Assembly: GCA_037349315.1 (NCBI GenBank)
Contig: JBAIAC010000008.1
Location: forward strand, 123,440,001-123,504,000
Direction: 5' to 3'
DNA from: Chelydra serpentina
Lineage: Eukaryota > Chordata > Testudines > Chelydridae
DNA length: 64,000 bases
Positions 11,421-23,169 of this stretch are shown here, piece after piece. Below the pieces are notes generated by a model. It did no database searches, was not told the origin of the DNA, and saw only the letters and a list, made by a program, of their open reading frames with translations. Within the stretch, counting starts at the first letter, position 1, and the number at the start of each line of letters is the position of its first letter. Both the position numbers and the translations under genes were made by a program.

Positions 11421-13195
11421 GCAGGCCTAACTTGTTCAGACCTCCCCAGCATGTGCTTGTGTCTGTCCAATTCTCCTGAACAACAACCCCTCCCCACCTT
11501 CTCAGAGAGAGTATTCTTTTCTTAAACCTGCCATGGCTGTTTTGATTTCTTGTGTTCCTGGGCCTTTCCCTGTCTTCTTAACAACCCTTAAGTGTTTACT
11601 GAGGGAAGGCTTATCTTACGCAATATTTTTCTCTCCCTGCTTTTTTTCCCCAACACCCTCCTCATTAAACTGACCCACTATATACATACAGCAAACATCC
11701 CGGCAACCAGGTCAACATACTGTATTCATGAATGATTACAGAGCAGCTCTAAATACATCACAACTTCTGGGTTGTATCTTCCAAGTCAGTCACCTACAAT
11801 TTTCTGTATGCGTTTAGCCCATCTCTGCCCTGAGTTTTATTAAGAAAGTATAAGCTGTTTAGCTGCTATTGTTAGAAAACATCTGACATCCTAATTTGTC
11901 AGATGCTAAAACCTAAGGATTCAATAACTTTCTAACAATGATCTAATTCTGCACTAATAGAGATTTATATATCTTGCTAGGTAAACAGTTGCTAAATTCA
12001 TTTAATCACTTTCTTAAAAGTAGCAAGAAGGGCAGCTCTGACCCTGCTTCCTTTTTTCTCTCACCATGGTCCTCAAGCCTCATCCATGATGATGACAATT
12101 CCTGTATTAGTTTAATTTCTATATTAACTTCCCCTGTGGTTCCATTTGTCTCATTTCTTCTCGCTGACCCATTTATCTTCTACTCTAGTTTCATTCCTTT
12201 AGTCACTCTCTGGATTTGAATTTTCATAGAGTTGGTCAAATACTAGAAAAAATATTTGTCAAATAAATTATTAGACCAAAACCAGTAACATTTAATCAAA
12301 TAATTAACTTGACAAATAACATTTGGACAGACCTAATATTTGCCAAGTGCTCCTCTTTTTGATCTGTCTTTTACGGAATTCCTTTTCTCTAACAGTTTTT
12401 CACCTTGAACACTGCTTAGTCTCCAGCTCTCCCCCTTCCTGTTGCTCCTTTCATTTCCCCTCTGTGTATTAATTTCTGCTTAGAGTTAAATGTCCCATGA
12501 CACTCCTCATAAGAGGAGAGGTCTGCTCAGTGTCTTTGGACAAAATATCCAGTGTGCTTTGCATGGTGTATTGAACTGTCTTGAAACTGTAAGTTCTCAC
12601 TGTCCATGCTCAGGGTGTTTTCCTGGTCTTGCTTGCAGGCTAGGGTCCTCTGTAGGTAAGCATACAATCTGGGCGTGTAGCAGCAGTCAGTTTGCAGTAG
12701 CTAACCTAGAGTAAAATGGGATGAGTTGTGCATTTCTGTTTTAGGGAGTAGCCTGCTTTGTGTCTAGTTTGGATTCTTGTGTGTTATCGTTCTGAATGCT
12801 AGAAATAAAGTAGTATTAAGTTGCAATATTCCAGCAAGAGCATTCATGTTTTTATCTGACTTTCCTGTGTGTATGTCCTGAACATAATAGGCTGGTAGCT
12901 GCAGGTCAATGGTGAGTGAAATAAAACCTGTGGGAAGGATTTTCAGAGCCTCCTGTAGGATTGATGCTCTGTTCCCACTGATTTCTATGGGAATTCAGCA
13001 TTCAACTCCCTTAGGCAGACTCAATCTTTGCACAAAGCACTATAAAATCCTTCAGGATGAAAGAACTTTATATAAATATTTGTTTAATAAGCAAATACAG
13101 TCAAATCTCAAACTGAGAAAACTTGCTAGCCATTACCACACATCCACAAGCACAAGTATAGAGAAACAACTGTGATTATCTCCAAAATACTGTAG
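11421..13195. other. Mostly unique DNA; no gene recognised
   Basis: A short imperfect inverted repeat spans about 12229-12342 (ends TAGAGTTGGTCAAAT and, reversed, TAGGTCTGTCCAAAT), suggesting a small decayed MITE. Otherwise no exon, RNA gene or element end was recognised. Confidence 0.35.
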
Positions 13196-13199
13196 AAGT

Positions 13200-13620
13200 G
13201 TAACTTTTAAAATGGTTACTTTAATGATGAGGATTCTACTGTTATAAGTAGAAATAATAGAACCACTTATAGTTAAGTTTGCCTGACACTTCCCATTAGA
13301 GACTATTTTCAGTATTATAACTTTACCAGACTTTTAACTACTTGGACTGAAATTTCCTGTGCTGAGTGTCTGGCTCAGGCCGAATATTTTCTTTGTCTTT
13401 TTTGAAAGTTTCAGCAAAAAGGTTCAGCTGTGTCTCAGAATGAGGTTAGGGGAAAACAGTGTAAGAATTTTTAATGTGCTCAAAACAGTTTCTTTGAGAT
13501 ACTCTAGAATCTCCATACTTTGGAGCAGGAACTTGGAATTTGGCAGAGAGATTTCCCTCACATCAGGGATGTGCCTTTTGATATTTCCATGAAAATCTGC
13601 ACAAATTTTGCCAAGTTTGG
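13200..13620 (+). repeat. Unclassified interspersed repeat, copy 1 (paralogous to 63660-64000)
   Basis: It shares ordered blocks with the end of the window: ACACTTCCCATTA, CTATTTTCA, TATAACTT-AC, TTTGAGA-CTCTAG, CTCC-AT-ATTTGGAGC-AGGACTTG and TCAGGG-TGTGCCTTTTG. The order and orientation match over roughly 320 bp, so these are two copies of one family. The 13.6-14.1 kb flank is GC-richer and may be part of the same element. Confidence 0.6.
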
Positions 13621-14139
13621 AGCCTCTGAAAATCTCAGTTTGCCTATGGTCAGTAGAGATTTGTTAGAGTATAGCATATAGCAGATATTCTCCAAAGATT
13701 TTGCCTGCAATGAGCATGCTCCATCTTCTGAACTCCTACATGCTGACTGGACTGTGCATGGGTCATCCCTACAGAGCAACTCAACGTGCTCTGTCCTGCA
13801 ACTGCAGGGGCTACACAGGATTTTCCCCGCAATTGCTCATCTGAGTAGTAAGGGGCCTTGGTGATGCTGGAACTGAGAGTGGTAAGAAGGCCTCTCCTAT
13901 GCTTTCAGTGCTCCCCCTGCTGGCTCCCGGGCATCAAGGAAGAGAAGGAAGAAATCATCTCTTTGGAATGCAGTGGGGTGAGGAGCCAGGCCGGGGGAAA
14001 TAGGAAGGGGGAGGTGAGAGGGGAGATTAGGATAAAAGGGTGGAAGGCAGGTGGGAGCTAAGACAAAGCAGAAGAGGGTGTGGCAGTGGGACTGGGATGA
14101 AATGGGAGACTGGGATGACCTGCAGTTGCTATCAGTTAT

Positions 14140-15700
14140 TTTGTTAGCTCAAGCAGCAGAGACCTGTGGGTTGATCTAAAGATTTTTACATGGCTGGACC
14201 ATGTGGGAATCATTATGGTTCCACGTGATGTTTTTTGTTTGTTTTTTTTAAAAAGTAGGAAATTACATACAAAGAACTCCAGTAAATGTGTTAAGGTCGT
14301 AATGCAAAGTACTGAAAAGTTAGGAAATGTCAGTATTAAGATTGTCTGTGCAACCTTAATTTGGCGCTTTTGCATATGTATGCTTTGATAGAGTCTTTAA
14401 TTATATGATCACATAATTATTTTTCCACAGGACTATATGGCTGATATGAAAACTGTCTTGATCATATAATGACCTCAGGGACTCTTATGATATCATATAT
14501 TGGCATAAAAATGGACTAGGAATTCTTTAAAATATTTGATATTAAACTAGCATCTGGAAGTCTCAGTCTGGGACCAAGGCCCCACTGTGATAGGCATTGT
14601 ATTATACACAAACACATAATGAAGAAATTGTCCCTGCAACAAGAGAACTAATAGTTTGAGTCAATGACAAGACAACAAACAGACTGGGGAGAGCTCAAGG
14701 TAACAATGAGGCAGTAAAGAATAGAGTAATAAGCAGTGATCTCAGCACACCAGTTGCCAGGCCATGCCAAAACAGAAATGCCTGTGTTTGGCATATCAAA
14801 ATGTGTCTGATCATTTTGATGAAATTGAGGGTTGACTACACACCCTTCTGGATTCTTTGGAGAGGAGTATCATAGCACCTTCAGGAAGCTTACATTCCTG
14901 AAAGTTGTCTTTTCCTGTAAAGAAAGCACTTTTGCCTTTGGACTACGATAGAATTTTCCAGTGCATCTGGACTACAAACAGTCCAATGAAAATACCAGGC
15001 CATTGTGATGAGACCTGCTGAATCCTGAGCAACTCCTGGGATATAAGAATTAAGTTCCCTACTCTTCCCTCCTCAGGTGTCGCTTCATCCCCATTCTATT
15101 TTCTCTTTCTTCTCCTTTTGGCTTCTGCCTAATCAAGTCAAAGCTTAAACAACTTCGGAAGTAACTGAACTACATGATACCTTCACAGTCTAAGTGGCTA
15201 CACACTATAAGCAGTCTTGCCCCAGTGTTGAGGACTGGTGAGAAGAGATCAGAGCACGACTGCCAGATGTTGGAGAGAATGGGGAAGTGAGCCCAGGTCC
15301 AGAGGCTCTGTGTGTATAGCATCTACTTACTACCTGAAGCACGTGGATGAAGCAACCAAGACTTATCAGTGAATCAGGAGTTTTCCTTTCTTTCCTGTCC
15401 CTTCTCTTCCAAGATATGGTCATAGTATCTCACAATTAGTTCTCAGGGTTAAACTGGACAAGAGGCGTACATAACTTCTCTTTTAACCACTCTTATTTTG
15501 GTACTATGGATAAGTGGCTATTTTGTTTATAACAAAGCCAATTCAAGGAACCACAGCAAGTATTTTGACATGCAATGAAATTGTGGTGACTGTCATAATA
15601 ATAATGCAGGTTCTAAAAGTCTCTTTCCCATTGTACCTTACTCAGAATGCTTAATTTCTCCAAACATCTGGATAATCCTCTTGCTCTCTAATAGGAATTG
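14140..15700. other. Unique DNA, no gene recognised
   Basis: No exon, RNA gene or repeat terminus was recognised. The open frame on the minus strand at 15205-15423 has no domain. Confidence 0.4.
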
Positions 15701-15707
15701 AGAGCTT

Positions 15708-15785
15708 ACAGGGCCTGATTATGTTGACTTCAGTGGTCTTTGAAAGATTTCATTGACTTCAGTGGGCTTGGATCAGAACCATAAA
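15708..15785. repeat. Short palindromic MITE-like repeat
   Basis: The arms GGGCCTGATTATGTTGACTT and, inverted, CACTGAAGTCAATG / CCAAGCCC flank the centre CAGTGGTCTTTGAAAGATTT. It resembles the other TTGACTTCA-type fold-back repeats in this window. Confidence 0.4.
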
Positions 15786-16102
15786 AAGGTGGTCATCTTA
15801 AATATTGTGTATATGTTGCCTAAAATATCTCACTCTTAGAGCACAACATGGTACAATAGTTAGTTGAAAGTCCCCAGGCTCACAGTGCCTATGGTTACCT
15901 TGATTATTTAGTAATCTACTTCAGTTATAACTCAGTACTGATGAACAGGTATAACTTTAAAAAGTGGAAATGGCAATTTTGCTCTCAATTTGTTTTTTCT
16001 TTTTCTTTTTTGGTAGAAAGCCAAGCAGTATTGCTATTTGAATTTTCAGTTGGTAAAAACTGTTCTCAAAAGATGTTCACCATGAATCAATGCATTTAAC
16101 AT

Positions 16103-16380
16103 AGACTCATAGACTTTAAGGTCAGAAGGGACCATTATGATCATCTAGTCTGACCTCCTGCACAATGCAGGCCACAGAATCTCACCCACCCACTCCTGCA
16201 ATAATCCTCTCACCTATGTCTCAGCTATTGAAGTCCTCAAATCATGGTTTAAAGACTTCAAGATGCAGAGAATCCTCCAGCAAGTGACCCATGCCCCATG
16301 CTGCAGAGGAAGGTGAAAAAACAGAATGATATATCAAGCACTAGGCATATCCACTAAATGCAAAAAACTGTCTCTACAAG
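16103..16380 (-). mobile_element. CR1 LINE 3' end fragment
   Basis: On the plus strand it begins CATAGACTCATAGACTTTAA and continues GATCATCTAGTCTGACCTCC, the reverse complement of a turtle CR1 3' UTR ending in short ATAGACTC-type repeats. It includes no usable ORF2 coding sequence. The 5' limit is approximate. Confidence 0.75.
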
Positions 16381-16438
16381 GCAGACTGTGATACTAATTT
16401 TCCAACAAAAAGATCAGCTCAGTCACTCTATATGCTTA

Positions 16439-16640
16439 GGATTTATCTATACTAGTGTGGATGGAGTTATACCAGTATAAAAATACTTATACTGGTATAG
16501 CTTATTCTGGTTTAGAAAGCAAAATAACTATAAAGCACCTATATAACTCTGTCTACTCTAGAGTTTATGTCAGTACAAAAAAATCACATCCCTAGCTGAT
16601 ACAATTATACTGATGTAACTTTTCTAGTGTGGAACAGGCC
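16439..16640. mobile_element. PIF/Harbinger-like MITE (202 bp)
   Basis: The ends are GGATTTATCTATACTAG and, in reverse complement, GGCCTGTTCCACACTAG (about 10/17). TTA at 16436-16438 and 16641-16643 gives a direct 3-bp TWA-type TSD. The interior has CCAGTATAA / TTATACTGGTATAG phrases forming internal inverted repeats. It is non-coding. Confidence 0.6.
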
Positions 16641-16643
16641 TTA

Positions 16644-19295
16644 CTAAATTCTCTTTGCTATACCTTCCATGACAAAGAGTAACAAAATTCATAAGCTTCA
16701 TATTTAACATGAAAAAATGGAATAGAAAATACACTTTTACCACATAGACCAATTAATGTTGCTGTTGGAACCTTAAATTTGCATTTCCCATCATTGTGAC
16801 TAACTGTGCTTCCTTAGCGTTACAAACTTTTTCATTTAGTTTCCTAGGGTTTTTTAAATGAAGAAAATATTTCCTGGGCTGCTTAATGTTAACATTTAAA
16901 TGGTTCCAGTTAGGCTTTGAAGCTCACTCCTCACTGAGGTGAATGAATCTGGAGGGGTGAACACCTGCCTGTCCTGCTGCTGCTTTTCTTGGGTTGGAGG
17001 TGGCTTTCTTCAAGGATAAATTAACAGTAGTTAGGTGAATGCAAAGTAAAGTAAGTAAAAAGTAACTGTGGAAATTCTTGCAAAGTAGGCCAGTCAGCTA
17101 TGCTGCTATTTCTGACCCTTTTAATTTACTTCAACACAAGCATTTGGGTAGGTAAGTTTGTCTGCAACAATGTTTGAGGAAAGCAAAGGGATTCTGAATA
17201 CTAGCACAAATACTGGTCCGGAGACAATTCAAAGCAGTAGTGCTGTAATAGCCATTTTGAAAAGTGATAGAGAATTTCTTATTGATTCACAGCTATTATC
17301 CTCCCATAGATTTTAGTACCTTTTAACTGGAAGAGGGTCTATCCACTTGTAGCCTAAATTTCACTTCCATAGTTCCTTCACACTACCCTTTTCCATTTTT
17401 GAATGTGGACTGGGTTATCTATGTCCAAATCCTTTTGAGTAACTAATGTATTGAGACAATGAAAAACAGGTAATTTGTCATACTTATGGGCAGTGAATAT
17501 TGCAGGATTCTAGAACTGGGTTTGTAGAGTCCTATATTGATCCCTTAAATATACTTAGTTTTAAGACTTGTAGAGGTAATTCTCTTTTTCCTGATGTAAT
17601 CAAAAGCACTAGTGATAAATTATGCTAGCAAGTATAATAGCATTTGGAAAGAGGACTTCTAATACTTAAAACAAAAAAATAAATTAATAAAATTGGAGCT
17701 GTGAGACAACTGAAAAAATGTCATTATGAAAATTCATTCTAATAACCTAAATGTGTTCCAATATTTGAAACTTCTTTTATTTGCTTTCCATGAACATTAG
17801 CAAAAAAATTCACAGGGAAAAAAAGGTTGAAATTATTCATGCCAATATGTATTTGCATTCAAAGTGCTGTGAACTGTCAGCTGGATGTGTTTGCATGAAT
17901 ATTCACTCCACGGATAGCTCACTCAACTCCTCCTGTTTTAATACATTTTCACCATCCAAATCAGGTAGCCAAACTGATATCATATGATTTAGGTGACATA
18001 GCGTGAATAGTGAATTACAAATAGAGAATACAAAAAGCAATACTAGCATCAGATAGTTATTGATACAAGGCCTAAAATATGTTCACATAAAATACCTGTT
18101 AATTTTATTTTTTTAAACATATTTGAAACTTATCACCATGTGTAATTGACACACAAAAGGACTACATTTGTTGAATAAATTGTTCACCCACTTCTAACTA
18201 AAACCTAATATGAAAGACCATAATGACATTTCTTTTTTTCCATGTTTGACTTACATCTTTTAGTCCGGTTATAGGATGGTGAGCTTACAGATGAGTGGCA
18301 TCTGCAACAGATTGTTGGAAGTGTTGGCAAAGACAGAAGCAAATTGCTTTTAATATCCTTAATACATTTGTGACAAGCTGTTTTCTGCTTTGCCAAAAGC
18401 CCTATAACCTTTTCATCGTATTATGCAATGTGCTTTTAAATTACTTTTGTGGAAGCACGGTGGCTTAATTCTTGTAAACTGAAGGACATTTTACAATCAA
18501 ATGTCAATATCTGGCTTGCTTCCTTGCCCTAACTCCTAACTGTAAGTAAATTTTTGATTCACACCAGAGTTTAGCAAAAGCATAAATAACAGAGGTGCCA
18601 GAGAAAGCTTTGAGAAGTTAAAATAGGGCTTGCCAACATATTATTCCCTTTGATAATCCTATTTCATGGATTTTTTCCCCAACTCTCTGCCTCTTCTAGC
18701 GTTCAAATGTAAATGGAGCTACAGTCAGTAAAGCCTCTAACTTGTATTTTCATAGTCCTTTAATGTAAGTCACAAATGAGATGAATAGTCAGATGATCTC
18801 CTGCATGGTTCCCTGAACGTTTCTTGGCAGACCTTTGTTGCAAGCTGCTTTCAAAAATGAATACTGAAGAAAGCCCATTTACTGGAAGGGCTTTCAACGC
18901 TATCAGGTTGAAAAACAATGCATGCTTTGGGGATGAAGGATCAGGAGAGAAAATGTTATTGCTGCTGAGGAAATGGATATTAACTGAAGAGCCACACGCC
19001 ACTCTAGCTGAGACATGAGTAATCTGAGTAATTATAGCATAAGAAAATGCAGCACTGCTGAGAGATTTTTGACTAAGGTAAAATATGTCCATTCCAGTAG
19101 AAATTGTGACTTGAGGTGGCAAAATTCATTCCTCTGAGTATATTTTGTGGGAGGGAGGTCTCTGCCTGTGCTTGTGTTTTTGTTGTGTTAATCATCACTA
19201 TTTACTTACAAAAAAACAAACAAAGGGAGGGGAAAGGACTGGATGGCTCAAAGAATTCTTAATAAGTGAAGAGATTTGTACTTTAGGGTTTTGGG
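16644..19295. other. Repeat-poor AT-rich DNA; possible conserved non-coding segments
   Basis: I see no element ends or exons. The parts at about 17790-17990 and 18780-19070 are complex sequence without repeat signatures and could be conserved non-coding DNA, but conservation cannot be judged from one genome. Confidence 0.3.
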
Positions 19296-19299
19296 AAGG

Positions 19300-19560
19300 A
19301 AGGATGCTTGTGTGGTTAAAACACCTGGTTGGAATACTGGAGACCTGGGTTTAATTCTTGGCTCTTCTATACATGTCCTAGCTGACTTTGGGCAAAGCAC
19401 TTAATCTGTGCCTCAGTTTTTTCATCTGTAAAATCAGATAATAGTACTTCCTTTTCCCCACACTTTGTCTCATCTAGTTGGATTGTATCAGTTTGAGGGC
19501 ATGTCTCCTATGATATGCATATAGAGCCCTGACCACAAAGGGGCCACTGAGCTGAGACAG
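19300..19560 (+). mobile_element. MIR-type CORE-SINE
   Basis: A diverged tRNA-like head (GTGGTTAAAACACCTGG with GGAGACCTGGGTTTAATTC as the B-box region) leads into a MIR-like core reading GACTTTGGGCAAAGCACTTA and CCTCAGTTTTTTCATCTGTA. The tail has TGAGGGCATGTCTCC-type sequence. This is a well-preserved plus-strand copy with tRNA head, core and 3' tail in order. Confidence 0.8.
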
Positions 19561-19639
19561 AAAAATAGTGACCAAAAGTAGTCAGTCAGATTACTTGTTC
19601 AGAGCTCTTTGTGAAACGTTTTACTCTAACCTATAATAT

Positions 19640-19700
19640 GATTTTAAGGCCCAGATCCTCAACAGTATTTAGGCCCCTAAGGGTCCATTATCAAACACGT
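19640..19700. repeat. Half of a palindromic repeat (GGCCCAGATCCTCA type)
   Basis: AAGGCCCAGATCCTCAACAG followed by TATTTAGGCCCC resembles one arm of the fold-back repeats seen at 30900 and 61140. Confidence 0.35.
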
Positions 19701-19994
19701 CTCACTAACTGGCACATTTGTTGGCAGTCTCAAGGAGACCAGTGACTGAATGGGTGTTCCTTTTGAGTCAGCAATGAGCCATATTGGCACAGTGTTGTAT
19801 AGTAGCTTGGAGCTTAGTCCCCATTCCTATGCCTGTACCTGTAGCGTGTGATAGATAATAACTAGGACACTTTGACCTCCAGAGCTGCCAACTCAGCAAA
19901 CTTCATCAGGACTAAATTCACATAAAATTGGAAAATGAGAATAAAAGAAATCAAAAGACGTATTGCCTGTATTAGGTTAAGAAGAGGAAGGAGA

Positions 19995-20105
19995 ATCCAA
20001 TGATTAGGATACTAGCCTAGGACTTGAGAGACCTGCCTCTTTCCTCTACCACAGCCTTCCTTTATGTCCTTGGGTGAGATACTTAGGCCCAAACCAACAA
20101 TGTTC
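19995..20105 (+). mobile_element. MIR-type CORE-SINE 5' fragment
   Basis: Sequence such as GATACTAGCCTAGGACTTG, GAGACCTGCC and CCTTGGGTGAGATACTTAG matches the tRNA-like head and core of the MIR copy at 19300 in the same order. The tail is missing. Confidence 0.55.
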
Positions 20106-20139
20106 TTTAAATGCCTAACTCCCATTGAAATCATATAAA

Positions 20140-20870
20140 TACATAAGATAGATAGAAATAAATGAACTACTGAAGAAAAGATGGACAAACAAATGAGAAC
20201 CTGCTCACTAATACGGCTTTTATCATAACTTTTGGCTTACTTGCTGTATCCCACAATCCAATTCTTCTGAATTTTCCTATTTGTGTCTCTTATGGAATTA
20301 ATGTTTAAGCAGAATTAAACTTTTTATCTAAATACAAACTAGAAATTAAAACCCTAACAAGAAAGGAGATCATCAGAAAAATGGAAAAACAACTGCACTC
20401 CTGGAGTAAACTAACTTACTAATAGTTTGATCCAACAGCTATGGAAAGTTATGGAGAGGTAACTATTGAAGTCCATGGGAACTGCATTAGGCCTCCAGTG
20501 TGCTCAGTTCAAATGTCACTATCCTTAACCCCATATTATGCACCAGCTATACCTACCATGACCAACTTCTCAAGTTCAATCAATCATGAGCCTGTCTCCA
20601 GGCATCTTGGATGTCTTACATGTGAGGCATCATGAGAACTTGTCAGGGATTTGTGCAACACTTCCTTTTGTGGATAATATAAATGATTGCTTTCCTGTTA
20701 ATCAATGACACACTCTGCTATAGCTCATGTGAGCTCACATTCCGTTGGAACATGGGGACATCACACAACCTGGCAGCCATTTTGGATAGGTGGGGTGGGA
20801 TCCACCAAAGGACTTCAACGCTACAATACAGAGTGTCACGGTGTCAAACTTTAAGCACTAAAAATCAAAG
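20140..20870. other. Unique DNA, no gene recognised
   Basis: No exon, RNA gene or repeat terminus was recognised. Confidence 0.35.
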
Positions 20871-20879
20871 AACAACACT

Positions 20880-21735
20880 GTGATTCACAAAGTTAGGTGC
20901 CTAGGCTCCATGTACAATGAATAGGGGAGATAGATGCCTAAGAATGTGATTCACAAAGCCAGCACATGAGGTGGGGAGCTGCAGTGGAGATGCTTACCAA
21001 AGAGGTGTGTGCTGAGCCCCATTCCTCTCTTGGCGATAGGCAGCTAAGTCCAGGCTCCAGGGAGGTGTGTAGCTCTGCTTAGCAATCCTTGAACAGGACC
21101 AGGTGGCTGGAGTCAGGTAGCTTAGGCACCTAAGCTGCTCCTGGAAGGAATGAGATAGTTTGCCTGCTTCATTCCATGCACAATGACTGGAGGAGGTGGT
21201 GGTGGTGCCCACCTTGTAACTGTTAACCCAGTAGCTAAAGAACTCTCCTGAGAGGTGGGAGACCCCTGTACAAATCTTTATCCCCCACGGCAGAGAGGGG
21301 AGAACTAAATCTGGTTCTTCCACCTCCCAGGTGAGAGCTCTAACGATTGGGTTAAAGTTACAAGGCAGGCATCACCACCTCCTTCAGTCAGATTTTGAAT
21401 GGGACCTGATCCCATAGGTAGCCTCTGAGCCTACACGATTGGGCCCTGCATTCAACGTAGGTGGCCAAATGCCTGTCTTCCCCTTGGTAAATGAATTACT
21501 GTGGGGTTTAGATGTGAGATTGGCATGCTAGTGCGTACAAGGAGGCAGCCGTGTGCATGCCCAGAGGCAGGAACATAGGTGCTGAGGAAACTTTACCCTC
21601 AAAACATAGGCATCAAGGGAACTCTTACTTTGAAAAAGTTAAGCACTGAGTGAGTTTAGGCACCAACAGAATGTGGCAGGAATTTTGTGGAGCCCAAACT
21701 GAGATTTAGGCACCTAAATACCTTTGTGGTTCCCA
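20880..21735. mobile_element. Probable DNA transposon-like element with TTAGGTGCCTAA-type ends
   Basis: The left end GTGATTCACAAAGTTAGGTG and the right end, in reverse complement starting GTGGGAACCACAAAGG and continuing into TTTAGGTGCCTAA, form an imperfect inverted repeat. A second copy of the end motif, GTGATTCACAAAGCC, begins at about 20947, which suggests nesting or a tandem end. No convincing TSD was seen. The interior is non-coding. Confidence 0.5.
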
Positions 21736-21744
21736 CTCATTATG

Positions 21745-22700
21745 CTTTTGCTGAGATAAAGTGATTGTGTGATCATCTGGGACTGAACTATAAGTGATAA
21801 ATATTGAAAATATGTTAATAATTGCCCTGGAACATTCCCTATATGGAAAATACTGAGCTCACACCTGTTATGGCCGAAAGTCTCACTGAACATATTCCTC
21901 TCAGTCACTTCTACTAACTACTGAAGGAAGCTATGATGAATGCCCTGTCCATTCTGCATAGTGCCTTGGATGTAGAAATAATTATGTAGTAGTGCTGATT
22001 CCTGGGTAGATATCACAGAAGTCTGGATCCCCGGCCTTAGGACTGACTTCCCTCTAAAAGTCAGCTAATTGATATTTATAGCCAATTTTCATGTAATGAT
22101 GAGCCCATTTTCATCACAGCCAAGGTCTAGAAGCTCATAGACTTCCCACAAGGTAATTTATTTCTCCAGCTCCATTAATAAGTTCTCTGCCCGGCTTTCA
22201 AAATCATAGGTTTCATTTAATTTGATTGGCACCAAAAACAGAGAGAGACTTAGCTCAGGTGTTTGCTGTCAGTCTTCTCTTATGCAGCCAGACAAAAAGA
22301 ACAAAGCCTGTCTGATTTGAAATTGCGTTTGGATTATTCAAAAGACTGTTTACTGCCAGGTTTCATTTGTGTTTCTTAGTGAGCAGCAAGCAGAAAGTTG
22401 GCCAGTTGAAACAGTAACAAACACACATAGTGCAATCTGAGTAACATGATGCTACCAAAAATACCCTAATAAAGGAGAGTAACATTAGAGTGGAACACAT
22501 TTAAAGTTCACTTAGGGCCAGATGGTGCCTGGTTTTAATGTGATTATACATGGAGCATAAGAGGAAATAATAAATACGCTCCTCCTCTCCCTGCATAGCT
22601 GTATTGGTAAGGGAAAGCAAGGGTTTCACACTCCACTTCCTGAAAATTGGTGGACAGGATAAGGGATGGGTGCCATCAAGACTCTGCCATCAGTCTTCCT
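21745..22700. other. Repeat-poor DNA; candidate conserved non-coding segment at 22040-22440
   Basis: No gene was found. From 22040 to 22440 the sequence is complex, free of repeat phrases, and has several AT-rich homeodomain-type words (CTAATTGATA, TTTAATTTGATTGG) plus an AAAGAACAAAG SOX-like word. That is suggestive only. Confidence 0.25.
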
Positions 22701-22715
22701 TTCCAACACTGCTGA

Positions 22716-22894
22716 TGTAACGCTGACAGACCCCGGTTGTTGGTGGGCAGGATCGAACTGGGAACTTCTGAAGCTTAGTGCATGAACCTCTACAGCATGA
22801 GCTAAAAGCCAACTGGCTGTTAGCAGCCTCATTTAACTCTCTCAGTGCCACTAGATGGGATATAACACCACACCCAGAAGGTGTGTGGGTTACA
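22716..22894 (-). mobile_element. tRNA-like unit 1 of a tandem pair, bounded by TGTAAC...GTTACA
   Basis: Read on the minus strand, the middle (about 22810-22746) resembles the D arm to T arm of a tRNA: A-box-like TAGCTCATGCTGTAGAGG and B-box-like AGTTCGATCC. It is a SINE-like internal Pol III promoter, not a functional tRNA, because no acceptor stem is evident. The unit starts TGTAACGCTGACAG and ends GTGTGTGGGTTACA. The second copy begins 74 bases downstream. Confidence 0.6.
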
Positions 22895-22968
22895 TACTTC
22901 CCCTAGCTGAGGAAGTGCATCCCGAGCTTCCGAGACTTCCCAGTTGAAATCTTGGATGAGCCCCCACT

Positions 22969-23167
22969 TGTAACACCAACAGATTCCCCAGTTGTTGTTG
23001 GATGGGATTGAAGTGGGGTCTCTAGAGTTTAGTGCGTGAGCCTCTGCCGCATGAGCTAAAAGCCAACTGGCTCATAGCTAAGGTTCTCGAGCAGACTCAT
23101 TTAACTCGTTGGTCTCGGTGCCACTAGATGGGACACAGCACCACACCCAGAAGGTGTGTGGGTTACA
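22969..23167 (-). mobile_element. tRNA-like unit 2 of a tandem pair, bounded by TGTAAC...GTTACA
   Basis: Same layout as 22716-22894: it begins TGTAACACCAACAG and ends GTGTGTGGGTTACA, with minus-strand boxes TAGCTCATGCGGCAGAGG and CTTCAATCC at about 23062-23001. The landmarks CCACTAGATGGGA and CACCACACCCAGAAGG appear in both units. A more decayed third copy lies at 35340-35500. Confidence 0.6.
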
Positions 23168-23169
23168 TT

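Noticed and set aside
12229..12342. Small MITE with TAG-GG-CAAAT ends
   Set aside because: The inverted repeat is weak and no target duplication was found. It is noted in the region entry but not called.
22746..23062. Functional tRNA genes
   Set aside because: A and B boxes are present but no acceptor stem pairing is evident, and the units are embedded in a repeated element.
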